NCBI GenBank assembly: GCA_963971575.1
Contig: OZ020611.1
Span: 203,098,419 to 203,162,418, forward strand
Direction of reading: 5' to 3'
From: Liopterus haemorrhoidalis
Taxonomy: Eukaryota; Arthropoda; Insecta; Coleoptera; Dytiscidae
Length of the DNA: 64,000 nt
Position 1 is the first letter of the stretch, and each line of letters starts with the position of its first letter. Below the pieces are notes generated by a model, which searched no databases, was not told where the DNA came from, and saw nothing but the letters and a program-made list of their open reading frames with translations. Position numbers and translations under genes: made by a program. Below are positions 44,374-57,121 of the stretch, in pieces.

Positions 44374-44674
44374 GGGCCAGGGTGGGAACAGCAACGCCGA
44401 GAGTCCTAAGGATGTAGACGAGGTAAGTAACACAGATACCGACACTAGAGAAAATCAAAAGTTACCATTTTGCGAGATTCAGTGACAAAAAGTCACCGAG
44501 TTTGTGAGAACTCGCAAAATTAAAAGTCCAGAAGAGAAGTTTTCTAAAAAATCCATATTGGATGACAGACGAAAGTTGTCAATCACACCGGAAGAGATTC
44601 CTAAGCGTGCTGGGGACTTCTATTTTGTAAGTCGCAAAGACAAACGTAAAGATTCTAGTCCTGTGCCAGTATGA
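44374..44674 (+). other. Hk: Candidate Hk downstream exon: readthrough or alternative C-terminus
   Basis: Acceptor ATTTTTACAG at 44364-44373. In the phase set by the 40562 donor it reads GGQGGNSNAESPKDVDE, continues VSNTDTDTRENQKLPFCEIQ, meets TGA-C at 44483, and then stays open in the same frame for 62 codons (44486-44671; SPEEKFSKKS, DDRRKLSITPEEIPKRAG, FYFVSRKDKRKD) to TGA at 44672. Composition is clearly more coding-like than the flanks: it is GC-richer, rich in Lys/Arg/Ser/Glu, and has the basic phosphosite-like motif RRKLS. A perfect donor GAG|GTAAGT at 44423 could instead end a 49-base exon. Either way the block looks like transcribed Hk 3' sequence. Function unknown. Confidence 0.5.
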
Positions 44675-45141
44675 AAGTTGCTTAATATGAGAGAGGTTTT
44701 AATCTAACCATGCAGCATCCAACGACTTACCGTTCGTTAGTCCAGGAGTTTGACACTTGCACTGAGCTAGAAGCAATTTTATTCATTCAACTCAAATATT
44801 TGGAGCTTACTAGCATGTGCTTTTGAATAGACGTTGAATAATGTTATAATCGACTACTTTAAACACTGTATTGATAAAAGTGTTCACACAAAAGCTCTTA
44901 GAAATCACTACATAATCAGGGTTTCAAAGCATTTGCTCCGATTCATCGAAAACACGATTTAAAACGATATGCATGTTTCATAAGGCATATCTTGTTCTTT
45001 GATATTACACGCGTTATTAACGTTTTATTTGCGATCCTGATTATGACGATTTTACTCAAAATTGAGATAAATATAGTTAAATTATGAAGAACGAATTATT
45101 CATATAATCTAATTTAGTGTTTGCATCGCTTGTACACTGAA

Positions 45142-45147
45142 AATAAA
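45142..45147 (+). promoter_or_regulatory. Possible poly(A) signal for the long Hk transcript
   Basis: AATAAA about 470 bases after the last stop of the downstream Hk exon candidate. Weak evidence, since the motif is common here. Confidence 0.25.
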
Positions 45148-45643
45148 ACGAGTAAATTTTCAAATACTATGTAATTAAAATGAACATAGTTACATTTATA
45201 TTAAGGAAAACGAGTGATTAATATAAAGTATTGTAGATATTAACACTTGTACATAGTTACAAATTTAAACCATATTCACAGTATTCTTTTTCTAAACCTC
45301 GCACATTTCTTCATTTCTAGATAGCGTGTCTTAACACAGACACACATGATTTATATGTAGACACATATCAGTTTTGATGAGAAGAAACAAGTGCTAATTT
45401 TCAAATATTGTTATAAAATATTCAGTTTTAAAGTTTTCCTTGTTTTGGCTTGAGAAATTGATAGACCATGATAAGCAATTTAACATTCACATCACCATTA
45501 GTTATTAAAACGTATGTTTAGAATATTTCTAAATTCTTTTATCAAATTCCTTTCCACTACAAATTCTTTAAGAGGCCTAACTAAATATTTTAGTTACTGA
45601 ACAGAAGCATGCGCTGAAGTTGTAATTAACTCTACATAATATA

Positions 45644-47529
45644 GTGACTGCCGGTTAACTGGATCAAATTGGAATTAGATCATTTCGAGGAAATTTAAAC
45701 GAAAGTTTCCCTAATAACCTAAAAACTCCGTGTTGGGAAGAGACTCGGAGGTCCAGGTTGGAACAAACGGTTAAATGAATAAAATAAATAAATAAATTCT
45801 AAAGGATAATTTGGTTACTTATAGACGCGAAACTCTAATGGGACTAGTCAATGAGACTACTCTAGCCCGACTTTGAAAATACAAGTAGTTCAGCAATAAC
45901 ACATGAACTACTGCGCAAACGGAGAGCGTACAGCGACTAAGAAATAGAGAATACACGTAGGGCAAACTGTAGTTCCCACTACTCTTAAATACAATAACTC
46001 ATCCTATTCCCGTCTGTTACGAGCATGTTAACAAGATGTCTAAATAAATCATTAATCAAAGCATTCTCTACGTTTGCATTTTTGCTTTTCCTCTTTCCTT
46101 TTTGGAATAAGACTTTACGATGATCTTACCTGTTAGAAAGTTGGCTTTTTATCTTGTCAATAATTACAATTTTTCAAAATAAACAAAACTTTATGATATT
46201 ACTGCCGCATGTATCATTTTAATATTTTACTACGACCCTCCAAATAAATTTATCCTGCGATTTTCTTCTTCAGTTGTGAATTTGAAGTATCCGTAAATAT
46301 TGTCCAGTTCTATCATTCAGTCACATCCTTGGTCTGCCTAGCTTCCTTTTGCCATTAATCATTCCTTCTGTTATCATTCTAAGAATCTTTTTGGGGCTCA
46401 TTTTTTGGATATACTCAACCATCCACGACTTTTGATCTTTCAAAAGATATATGACGCCAATTTAAATATATTTTTATTTTAATGGCCTTTGCTGCATGGA
46501 CAATTAGCTAGGACAATTATTATTTTTGAAAATTATTCCATGCCTGAACGGGATTCGAACCCGAGACCTTAGCAACGTAGAGCACAAATTTTAATATTTA
46601 AATGTAGAAAATGTCCCAGAAAATATTTTTCCTATGACTGCTATCGAACTGTATTATTTCAATACTGTTAGTTGACAGGAAATTAGCTTAATTTCACACG
46701 TTACCATGATGCGCGCGCAGGCGATGCGGGAATAATAAATTCGCCCCAATGCGCATGTGCAGTGTTTGGGAATGAATACATTCGCAGCAATGCGCATGTG
46801 CAGTTACCGAGAATTTTCATTTCCGTACTGGCTGCGCTCGCATTAATAGCTGTTAACCATATTTATATTGTATTTTCTTGATTAACCGTATTTATATGTA
46901 TTTATTGATTTATTGAAAAATGGTAATCGGAGGAAAAGAATAGTGAGCAACACGCGCAGAATGCATATTTTGCTCTAGTTGCACAATATACTATTATTTT
47001 TATAAAATTTGATTTTTAATTTATTATTCCATAACGTTCTTCATAACTTTTTAAATTTTGTGATGCCACCAACTCTTACCTAACGCTTTCTCTGAAAGCC
47101 AGAGATGTTAAATCATCTTTGTTCCCTTTTTAATTCCTCGAGTGTAGTCAAATAGCATATAGATGTAGCTACAAACTATTACCAATCTGGTAACCAATAT
47201 TTGATTAAGATTACAATGAAAAAGCTACGTCACCAAATAACGGGGAAATAATACGCAACATGCTAAGCGTCCAATTCTCCGACAATAATAATAGGTAATT
47301 GGTTGCTTAAATGAGATACCTGGTGAGACAGGTGACTATGATTTTTTACCTTGTTGAGAATTGCATTTGTTCATAAAATTACAAATCTACATTTAAGCCG
47401 TCATTGTTCCAACTAAGCAGCAAATTGGTCCAGATAAACAAAGCAAATTCAGGCTAAATACTTGGATATGTTTTACACCAAGTAGACGGCAACCCTAATT
47501 AATTGGCGTCCCAATTAACCGGAATCTAC
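45644..47529. mobile_element. pogo/Tigger-like non-autonomous element
   Basis: Left GACTGCCGGTTAACTGGATC and right inverted ACGCCAATTAATT / CCAATTAACCGGAATCTACT are related terminal repeats (CCGGTTAA.TGG) next to TA dinucleotides, as in pogo/Tigger. Contains a LINE-like piece (about 46270-46440) and a SINE (46530-46600). Boundaries approximate. Confidence 0.45.
46530..46600 (-). repeat. tRNA-derived SINE, copy 2 (partial)
   Basis: Minus strand TGCTAAGGTCTCGGGTTCGA ATCCCGTTCAGGCATGGAAT is a perfect Pol III B-box region; same family as 17575-17735. The A-box side is truncated. Confidence 0.55.
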
Positions 47530-48964
47530 TATACTTATATTTGTTACATGCAGTTAGCTACCACTTCAGCACATGCTTCTGTATTTTCAAAATCTTTTTG
47601 AGTCAATTGAATTCTGTAAATTAATGAGCGTAATAATATTAGTATGTAATATTAAAATACCCAATAAATTTTAAGATAAACTTCAAAATAATATTAAAAT
47701 CGTACAAACAGCAGCGTATTTCCAAATATATATTTGGAACAAAATTCACCGTCCCTTTTAAATAATTTTTAACAATAATGTAGGCGTGTAAGTTAGTAGA
47801 AAAGCTTCGAATTATAAGCTTGGATATTCTACGAATATTAAAAATAAAAATTAGATTCAGTAGATATATTCTTGAATCTTTCTCTGCTTTCGAAATTAGG
47901 CTATTAATATAAATATTATCTTTCCGATGCTTTAGATGGTGAAATTATTAGTAATAATTTTGATAACTGAAACATTGAAAAATGTTACGATGAAGTGTTA
48001 AGTAAGAAATTGGTTGCTCAAGAAAAATCGATGTCGAAACGATATTATTGAATATAGAGACTTAACAAGAAGAGCTGTTGCATGAAAGAATATATGAAAT
48101 ATAGTGTATAGTGTATACGAAATACAGGCGGCTATACGTCCCCTAGTTTTCTAAGTATGATCTGCTTTCTCTTCCCCAGTTTTTCTTAGAATATTCAATA
48201 CTTATATCATCAGTCCGCCAAAATGAAGACTTATCTCTTCGTTTGCACTACTAAGAACCTATTTTAGCAGTTTTGTTTATAAATTTACCAATATTATTAT
48301 CAATTATTTTCTTTGAATATATTGACAGTATTCTAATTTGACGTATAATTTGGTCCTGCGATCTAACATTGCCCCCCAAATTACACCTAGGGCATCTACA
48401 TGGTGAATATAAAATGGAGTCGTAACGTCAGTGATTTTATTGTGCCTGTGCCGTATTGTAAAAGCTGTGAAACTTACTAATGCAAAACTTGTAGAGCCAT
48501 CTGTTAATGAAAAATTTACTACTCAGCTGTCAAAAACTAAATATTTAAGGTTATTATAAGTTGTACAGAAATATTGTAATTTGCATAATATTGCTCATGG
48601 AACCAAATTTTTAATTAGTATTGTAATACAAAAACTAAAGTTCTGAAATCAAAAATTTATGATTTAAAAATGAATATAATTAAAAAGGTAATCTGCATTT
48701 TACCAAAAATCAGTACCAATATCCTATATTAAATAACACGATTATATTTGTAAAAATACTCGAAAAAACGTACAAATAAAATCAAGCTTGACACAAAAAC
48801 GCTTGTAAAAACGCAATAAAAAAATATGGTTTTTTAAAGTTGAGTAGTTCAACTTTTTATCAACAGAGGGCATAACAAATAATGCATAATAATTAGTTTA
48901 ATAAAATGATGTTTGCATGCGCACAGTAAAATTGCTGATGTCACGGCTCCTTTTTATAAAAATA

Positions 48965-49380
48965 ATAATAATATATTTATTAACGGCCCAAGAGCCAAAA
49001 GAAACACATATTTACAAAAAAAATCACAAAATACATAACGGAAACAGAAAACAGAATATACAGTTAACAGAGAACAAGAAATTACAAATATAACAAACAT
49101 GGTTTGAGTTTTTATTAAATTAATTTTGGAAATATGGTCACAACTCGTAGGAGAGAACGCTCATTCATAAAAAGTTAATGAATGAGTTGTAGTGCCCAGT
49201 GCGTAAGAAAATTCTTATCGCTATCTAAAAAGCACTGTACAAGCTCGTTGCACGTCGCCCACAGTCTTTCCCGCAAACTATGAACATATTTCCTTAGTAC
49301 AGCCATACATGAATTTACTGTGTTCGTCACAAACATTTCACTCGCGATACAATATTTTTTCAGACCAAAGATTACTCGAA
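48965..49380 (-). pseudogene. LINE 3'-end-like fragment
   Basis: On the minus strand a coding-like stretch (NSCMAVLRKYVHSLRERLW, ATCNELVQCFLDSDKNFL, THWALQLIH) is followed by an A-rich tail ending in (TTATTA)n. It looks like the end of a non-LTR element ORF, but the clade is not recognised. Confidence 0.35.
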
Positions 49381-50126
49381 ATGCATTGTTGTAGCAAATA
49401 ATAAGTTATAATCACCCTGTATTATATTTCAAAAATGACAATGAATTTTTTTTATAAATTGGATTATATTTTCTTACTAGACAAATAATCCAACCATAAT
49501 GGTTATTTTTCTTTCATAGATTAATTGTCTTTCACATATGGTCCGAATAAGTCTAATAATTTGATACTTTTGTAAACTGATGTAGAATTAACAATTTCTC
49601 TTTCTTGGTCGTAATATTAGGGCCTCAAGTATTTAGTAATAAACATTTCTGCACTTATTTTAATGGTCCCTTTCTAAGATATATATTATTTTTTATCATT
49701 TGATAGTTTTTAAACTTTTACTCTAATTGGATAATTATTTTTTATTTAATTATGAAACATTATTTCTGAAAAAACACCAAATTACCTCCCTTACAAATTG
49801 ATAATAATAATATAAATTGTTAATAATCTAGAAAGAATACTTGAAACGTTCGATATTATTACTAACTATTGTTGTCAATATATCACTGACCTCGCTGTTA
49901 AAATCGCATATGTCGATATATAATCTGTTTCTTTCATTTAAGCGGAACTAGATTTTGAAAACTAGTAACTTTTAACGTTTAAATGAGGCTTTTGAAGATC
50001 ATGAAAAATTCGGAATTTTGGAATAGACTATAGCAATAAACTTTTCCAGGCAATTCTTCGAAATTATTCTAAACTACTATTTTTAGGATACCTACTTGTT
50101 ATAATTCCTAACACATATGCTTATTT

Positions 50127-50454
50127 CTCAGAGGAACCACTAATAGAGAGGGCATCGCGCTTTCATACTCATGTAAAATATCATAACCAGAGAGATTGGC
50201 AAAGAAAGATATATAAATATGTATATTTTGTCTCAAACTAAAGCCGACATGCGCACCAAACGTGTTTTCAGTCGGTAATTTAGGCCACCTACGGTAATAA
50301 CGTCATTCTGTCTCAGACGAACCAATAAGATTGGTTCCTCTGAGCTCTTTGCGTATGTCGACTTTAATTTGAGACAGTAGAAATGTTGTTTTTGTCAATC
50401 CCTCAGGTTACGCAAAATTCGTGTTATGTCTTCTCTGTTAGTAGTTCCTCAGAG
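50127..50454. mobile_element. Inverted-repeat element, family F
   Basis: Ends CTCAGAGGAACCACTAATAG and inverted CTAACAGAG / GTAGTTCCTCAGAG. Flanks GCTTATTT and GTTTATTC match 6 of 8, so a hAT-type duplication is possible. Confidence 0.5.
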
Positions 50455-51659
50455 GTTTATTCAGAACACTTCGTTTGGCCATTAATTACAAATAATAAAG
50501 AATTTGTACATGTAACTAATAATGTATCATACTATACTATAATATTCAATATTTAAGCAACAAAAATTTCTTATACATATAGAAGAAGTTCGATTTGTTT
50601 AAACTATTCCGACTGTATTTATCATAAATATATTAAATACAAGTTGATGGTTATAAAAACAACATAAAATAACAATAATTAACAACAATTTTAGCTTTCC
50701 TACATTTTGTCTGACTAATTCTTAAGGAAAGACATGTACTAGCATATTTCCCAGTAAACTGCTTGCTAGGACATCTATCGTGCAGTCCGTTAACTATAAT
50801 GGAAAAACTAATGCCCCCAATGCGAATAGATCTGCGTTCACGTTAAACTTTTTTGTACAAGGTGGCTATTCTTCTTAAGTCTCTATATTTAGTGACGATA
50901 CAATAACATTGATAGTGAAAATTCTTGCACAGAATCAATTGTTGCGATCATTCTTGAGTAAAAATTGCTGCAATAGTTATTAAACAAATTAAATTGCTGA
51001 ACTAATAAGAATGTAAACAAGCTTATTATAATAATGACATCATCTAAAACTTGATCAACTAGAATTTATTTGGGCCTCTTAATTTCACTTTTTCAAATTG
51101 TGTATTTGTTTGTCATGTAATTTATTGTCATGAAAGAAAATTTACTCAAATAACTCTGAAATAAGTTTAACTAATAAATTGTCAAAATATTTCATGCTTT
51201 CGGAAAGTTCTTCAAATGAAATTTTTAACTTTTTAACACAGTAATGTAATGTTATGTTTTAAGTCAATTTCTGGCAAAGAAGAGTAGGAATTACGATGCG
51301 CTGGTCGCTTGCTGCCTAATTGAAGGGTTTTATGATCATTATAAATTCTACTTTAAATATAGTGTTCATATTGCATAGAGCTTTTTTCATTAACGTCACA
51401 AAAATCTTAAATATGTTTTATATTTATTCTAAGTTTAATCTAAATTTGTAAATACTTTCATTTAATATTATTTTCTTTAAATATTTACTTAATTTGGATG
51501 TTGAAATTGATTTCAATACAGGTATCCCTCGGTATATCCGATCTCCCTGTACATTATAACGCGATTTAAATAAAAAAATATTAATGAATCACGCGCTTTC
51601 CAATTCAAGGCGTAACATTGTTGAAATGACAAGGTCGGTTTAACTTCAAAATGTAGATA

Positions 51660-51970
51660 AAGCAAATATAAATGAATTACATCAATTCGTCACTATGGGA
51701 GCTCACCAAAGAAGATCTTCTCGAAGTGGAGAACGACATAAATGATGAAGAAGAAGTGCTTCGCAGTGTTGAGCTCGTCAAGAAGCTTTCAACGAAACAA
51801 ATAGGTTGAATTTTTAAGCACTTTGATAGTGCATTAAGATCATTGAAGAGAATGGCACATGGATTGTGACGCCAATGTTGCCAAATAAGTTTTTTTGGGT
51901 TACTATAAATAACTCTATAGAGAAAGGGAAAATGCTGCCAGTCAGCTCACTATTCACAATATCTCAGAAA
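51660..51970 (+). pseudogene. Tigger/pogo transposase C-terminal relic
   Basis: Frame reads SSLWELTKEDLLEVENDIND, EEEVLRSVELVKKLSTKQIG, stop, IFKHFDSALR, then frameshifts and a 28-base A run. LTEEDL..., the acidic stretch and the K.L..KQL.EFF.H...A pattern are the typical end of TIGD1/jerky-like transposases. Confidence 0.65.
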
Positions 51971-52360
51971 AAAAAAAAAAAAAAAAAAAAAAACTGAAAA
52001 TCGTCTACCTATCTAATCAAGCTCTTCAAGACTGTTATGATCCAGACTCGCTAGGCCAAGTTGACTGAAGAATGGGAATACCTGTAGTTTGTAGATCTAA
52101 TAATTGAAGAATAAAAAGTTGCATGCGTTTACCAATTTTAGGTTATTTTATTTGTTGGCTTGGGATCAATGCCTATCTTGACAGTTTAATAAAACGATGA
52201 TTCGGCAGTTTTATAAAACGTTTCACACTTGCTGGTCAGCGCAACTGATAGATTAAAATTTCTACTAACAAAAAATATCAATAATTTTTTATTATTCGGG
52301 TTTACAGTTTGTTAAACTCGAACTCCAAATTTGTCATTTTGTTATTTCATCACCCCAGAA

Positions 52361-53297
52361 TTGGTTTGTTCTATCTCCATTTTTTAGTTTTTTGAGTTGA
52401 TGTTATTTTTGGGATTTTCAGAACCGTTTTGTTGTGTATACAATCAAATATTATACTTTTTGTATCCACAATCGATATATTTGACTATATACTTTGTTAT
52501 ATATCCAAAAAACGATTAGTATTCTAATATTGTTTTGTTCTGTGTCCTGTCTTAAAACTCATAATTTTTTTTTTTTATATCCAACTTTACATTCAAGCGG
52601 TATCCTAAATTGCTTTTGACGTTTCAGCATGTTTACACTATCCTAAAGTAAAACTGAAAATTATTCAGTTGAAAGAGGAACATTTTTTTTTATTATTAAA
52701 TCATTTCTTAAATCTTTTCAAAATCTTTTGATTCTTTTAATTTACCGTATAAAAATAAAACGTTTAATTTATAAAAAAGTCGTTTTTTTTATTAATTTTA
52801 GTACTTATTTTACAAAGAAAATATAACAGTATATCAATTAATTAGAAAAGGAACTAGAAAGGATATGTACAAAACGAATAATAATACCTTAAGGTATCTA
52901 AGGTATTATTATTCGTTCTAAGGTATTATTATTCGTTCATCTAAGGCTTATATGTTCCCAAAATAAACACAAAAATGTTACCCTATATGCCACCGGTAGA
53001 TCAAGAATAAGACGTTTCACACTTGCTGGTCAACTGATAGATTTAAATTTCTACTAACAAAAAATTTAAAGTAATTTAGTCAAAAAATTTAAAATAGTTT
53101 TATTAAAATAGTTTTGTCATTCTCCTGAATATATTTTTTGTTCTAGTTTCTAATTAATTAAATTAATAAAAGTACTATGAATATTTGTTTTTCTTAATTT
53201 TAAAAATATTAGTTCTTGTATTTTTAAATTATAATTTACAATGCAATAGACAGTAATGAAAAATGGACTTAGAACAAACCAATACTGGGGTGACGAT
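52361..53297. repeat. Foldback-like region with duplicated segments
   Basis: CACCCCAGAATTGGTTTGTT near 52362 and inverted AACAAACCAATACTGGGGTG near 53276-53292 bound the region. A segment CGTTTCACACTTGCTGGTCA is repeated directly at 52210 and 53010. No genes. Confidence 0.5.
52875..52940. repeat. Small palindrome plus tandem copy
   Basis: AACGAATAATAATACCTTA is followed after a few bases by its reverse complement TAAGGTATTATTATTCGTT, and this second arm is then repeated in tandem (TAAGGTATTATTATTCGTT). Confidence 0.8.
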
Positions 53298-53331
53298 TTT
53301 ACGTTTTTTCTGTCTTTATTTTTGGGAATGT

Positions 53332-54340
53332 CATATACGGATCTATTCTGTATCTTAAAAAGTTAAAATTTAACCTCATGGTCGAAGTTAAAAAATTTTA
53401 CCCATGCTTTACAATATTTTGTTATTCTGTTAACTCTATGGCGTCAAAATTTTAACTGCGATGTGGTTAATTCAGTAGGTTATATTTGGAATTTTAACTC
53501 AAGCCAAATACATGGCGTGAACTTTTAACCAGCTGTAATTCTAACCTCTAAACGTCAAATATCCAGAAAAAATGCATTTTTAGATTTATCATGGCAAGTC
53601 TGTTTATTTTAAACCAATTATTACTCGAACAAATTGATCATCAAGAGGTTAATAAGTAAAAAATTAATGTAGGTGAATAAAAAAAATATATATATAAAAA
53701 TGCTTTTTAGGAGATCAGTTCGAATTAAACAAAGGCAACTGCGTGATATGAGTGATCCCTTAAATCTGAAGAAACATTATAAAATACTTTCATTTGTCTA
53801 AAACTTCAACGGAATGTCTCGTTTTACAAATGTTCTTTTTTTTGAAAATCCCAAAAAACCAAAAGATTTCCCGATATATTGCAAGTAAATATTTAAAACT
53901 TTAAAATTATGTTACACTTATAAATCTTGATTTCTCTGTTTGTTTAAAAATAAAAATAAGGTAAATATAACCTGAAAATAAAAGTATCTTATTATAGAAG
54001 AAAGATAAGACAGAAAAAATATTGATACATTTGCATGTTATGGTAATATTATATTATTTTCTTTCTACGCCCATAATTATTTATATATATAAATGTTGCA
54101 CATTTCCGCAATATAGATTTATTATTCTTAGGAAAATACGCTCCCTTGTAGATAATTTCACAACATACTTTTAACCATAAGGTTAAAAAGTTAGAACTTA
54201 ACGCTTGGGTTCTTGGGTAACCTGAGAACAGAATAAGAAACAAGGTTGAAATTTTAAAGCCTATATAAATTTTACTATTTAACCATAATATTTAACCAAA
54301 TCTTTTTAACGACAAAAGATACAGAATAGACCCGTATATG
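53332..54340. mobile_element. TIR element, class unassigned
   Basis: Ends CATATACGGATCTATTCTGT and inverted ACAGAATAGACCCGTATATG. The interior has many scattered AACTTTTAACC / GGTTAAAATT words. No recognised protein; target duplication not clear. Confidence 0.6.
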
Positions 54341-54785
54341 TGCTAAATAAATATTTATTTAACCTTCGGACTGGTCAATAAATATTATTATTATTATTAT
54401 TAATGTTAAAATCAATACACTTTACACGTTTATGTGTTGAACGATTATTTCTCAGAACCAATTATTCGCGTAATACAAGGGATACCTGTATACAGTTATC
54501 ATTATAATGTTAGTCGTACAATGGATACATATTTTTAAATGTCGCTTCTGGGCTTTCTTTATTTCAAAGTCAGCGTTGGTGAACGTTTTTTTCGCGGGTG
54601 GTTCAAAATTGAATTCGAAATTTTGTAGCTTACAGTAAATATTTAATAAGTAATTAAAGAAAATACAAAAAAAATCTTAAAAGTTTAACTTTATACAACT
54701 ATTTAATATACTACTGTTAAAATTGCGTTTGCTAATTCTTTGAATTGTTATAATAATTTAATATTTTATGTAACATTTGTATAAT

Positions 54786-55833
54786 GCCTGTAGTACACGA
54801 TGCGATTTTTTGTTTTGAATCTCGTACGATTTATAGTACACAAATTATTGTATCGTGTACTACAGGATTTTCGTACGAGATCTTGTATGATATTGAAAAC
54901 CAACCAATATTTATTGTCTCGACCTAAAATATTGGACAGAATGAACCAATAATGCGCAGTATAAGTTGCGCAAATTCATGTTCTGTACGATCAACTGTTC
55001 ATCTGTCAAACATATATCGAGGTTATTTAGTATCAACTTTAGCAATATTTTTTCTTATTTTGTTTAAAATAAATTTGATTTAGCTGTTCACATTCTTAGG
55101 ACATTTATATATACGTTTGGATTTTTTCAACATCTTATTATCCAACATACTTAACTAGTGACTTATCTAAGGTGACCATTAAACATTCCAATCCAGGAAA
55201 AAAGTACCGGGGGAATTATTATTATTATTATTATTTTTTTTTTGTTTGTTAATGTTTGTAGATTTTTTGTCCACAAACTACTCTTGATTACAATTTCTAT
55301 ACTTCTTATTTATTTATTCAAGTTGGTTGTTATGCATAAAACAAATTCAACGAAATCAGTACTAATATAATATGTTTTTATTTTCTTTAAACTCTTTTAT
55401 AACGATAATAATGAAAACAATAATATATTTTGATAAAGAAAAATCGTAGTTTTATAGACAAAAATAATAATAACAAAAAATAAATAAAATAATAATTCCC
55501 TTCAATTTCAAATGTAATAAATTAGAACAGAAAACAGTACGGCTTTGCGAATCCAGGAGATTTACTGATTTGGGACAAAGATTAATATTAACAGTCTTCA
55601 AAAATTGGTAAACTATTTGTCCGTTCTAGGTTAAGTACAATTATTTGAATTGTCAACTTACAAAAATAGACGTAGTGCGCATCAATTGGTACAGATTCAA
55701 AGCGATAAATATTGGATGGTATACTACACTAATTTTATATCCGTTAATTCTGAACAATATTCTCAATGCAATAATTATCGTACAACAAATCGTACGAGAT
55801 TCAAATCGAGAAATTGCATCGTGTACTACAGGC
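54786..55833. mobile_element. TIR element with long terminal repeats, class unassigned
   Basis: Left GCCTGTAGTACACGATGC and right GCATCGTGTACTACAGGC are perfect inverted repeats; similarity continues through AATCTCGTACGATTTGTAC-like sequence for about 55 bases. The left end also folds on itself (CGTGTACTACAGG near 54857-54869). Confidence 0.7.
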
Positions 55834-56592
55834 TTAAGAATCTTACTCTCTGGAATATTTAGAACCACAAGTCAGGGGTTCCAAATCGTTTGAAATCGTC
55901 ACGCTTATCACATTTCCACCAACGCTGACCTAAGACAACTTCTTTGACCTTTGCTATTTTTGCATATTGTAACAAGAAACTCCAAGTTTTACTAATCAGA
56001 GATGTAATGTTAAAATTTGGTTACTATAATAATCATAGGAGTGAAATATTCTGTTTTACAAATAACTCAATATCTAATTTACTATAATTTAATTACAGAC
56101 CGGTGAAAAAGTTGATCAAAAGTAGATCAGAAAACGAATAAGAAGATGAAGTAAAATATCTTTTAAACAGATGTAACCATGGTAAACACTACTAGCATTG
56201 GACAACGTTAATATATTATATAACCGAATGGTATGATATTTCAATTTTTTAATTATATTATTATGTCTCTTATTTATTATTTGACATCTCTGTCTATGTG
56301 TTTTTAATGTATACTAAGAAACTAAAAACAGAGATTAATATAAATAGCATATTTAAGATTAATAAATTATATCAAAAACACCATCTATTATGCTTACTGG
56401 CCAATAAATGTAAGTACAAATTCACACATTAAACGCTTCACCAGCAGGAAGAGATACATGTTTCTAACATCGAAATAAAGTATGTCTAACTGAGAGATAA
56501 TTTACGATACTCTTCAACACAGTATAATAAATTCAGCGAAAACAGTAGTTTCCCAATGATCGATCTACTGTAAACGTTCGTTTTCCACATTT

Positions 56593-56870
56593 ATGCCCGG
56601 TTGCATAAAAGTCTTAAATCTAGTTATAAGCTAAAACTAGATATAAAACACAAAAATGCTTAGCAACGCAATGTGGTGCTAGGTATTGTTGTGTTTTATA
56701 TATCTAGTTTAACTTAATTTTACTTAATTTTAATGCCCGGTTGCATTAAAATCTTAAAACTAGATATAAGCTAAAACCTTAATAAAATACAATAATACCC
56801 TTTTTTAGCTTATATCTAGTTTTAAGACTTTTATGTCACTGGGCATAAGAGTTTTATGCAACCAGGTACA
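56593..56870. repeat. Family E element pair (GCCCGGTTGCATAAAA)
   Basis: Contains two direct starts (ATGCCCGGTTGCATAAAAGT near 56593, ATGCCCGGTTGCATTAAAAT near 56732) and an inverted end (ATAAGAGTTTTATGCAACCA near 56846), with CTTAAAACTAGATATAAGCT in both orientations. MITE-like. Confidence 0.6.
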
Positions 56871-57121
56871 GTGTGTTGAAAGTTGACGTGACAAATTAAC
56901 TTAGGAATTACCGGTTTCAAGTAATAAAAACCGGTGTTTGTTCAAATGCGAGATGATCTTTCTACCATTTCCCCCCCTGCTGATTCTATTTTCCTGATTA
57001 TTTCTCAAAGTCCTAGTACGGACCTCAGTATTTTTTTTTTTTTTCTCCAATTTTGTTTTCTACTTGGTTTTCTTGTTTCGGCTTTCGTTTCCGTTGTGTA
57101 TGTCAAGATCAGGTGTACTAC

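Larger units (their letters stand above)
47530..51518. other. Intergenic, no host gene seen
   Basis: AT-rich, without coding-like frames of note apart from the LINE-like piece (48965-49380) and family F (50127-50454). I see nothing else here that can be supported. Confidence 0.4.
51519..54488 (+). mobile_element. pogo/Tigger element with TA duplication, invaded by others
   Basis: Ends CAGGTATCCCTCGGTATATC and inverted CAAGGGATACCTG, flanked by TA (51517-51518, 54489-54490). 51660-51970 keeps the C-terminal part of a Tigger-type transposase. The rest of the span is occupied by foldback-like and TIR elements (52190-53310, 53332-54340). Confidence 0.7.
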
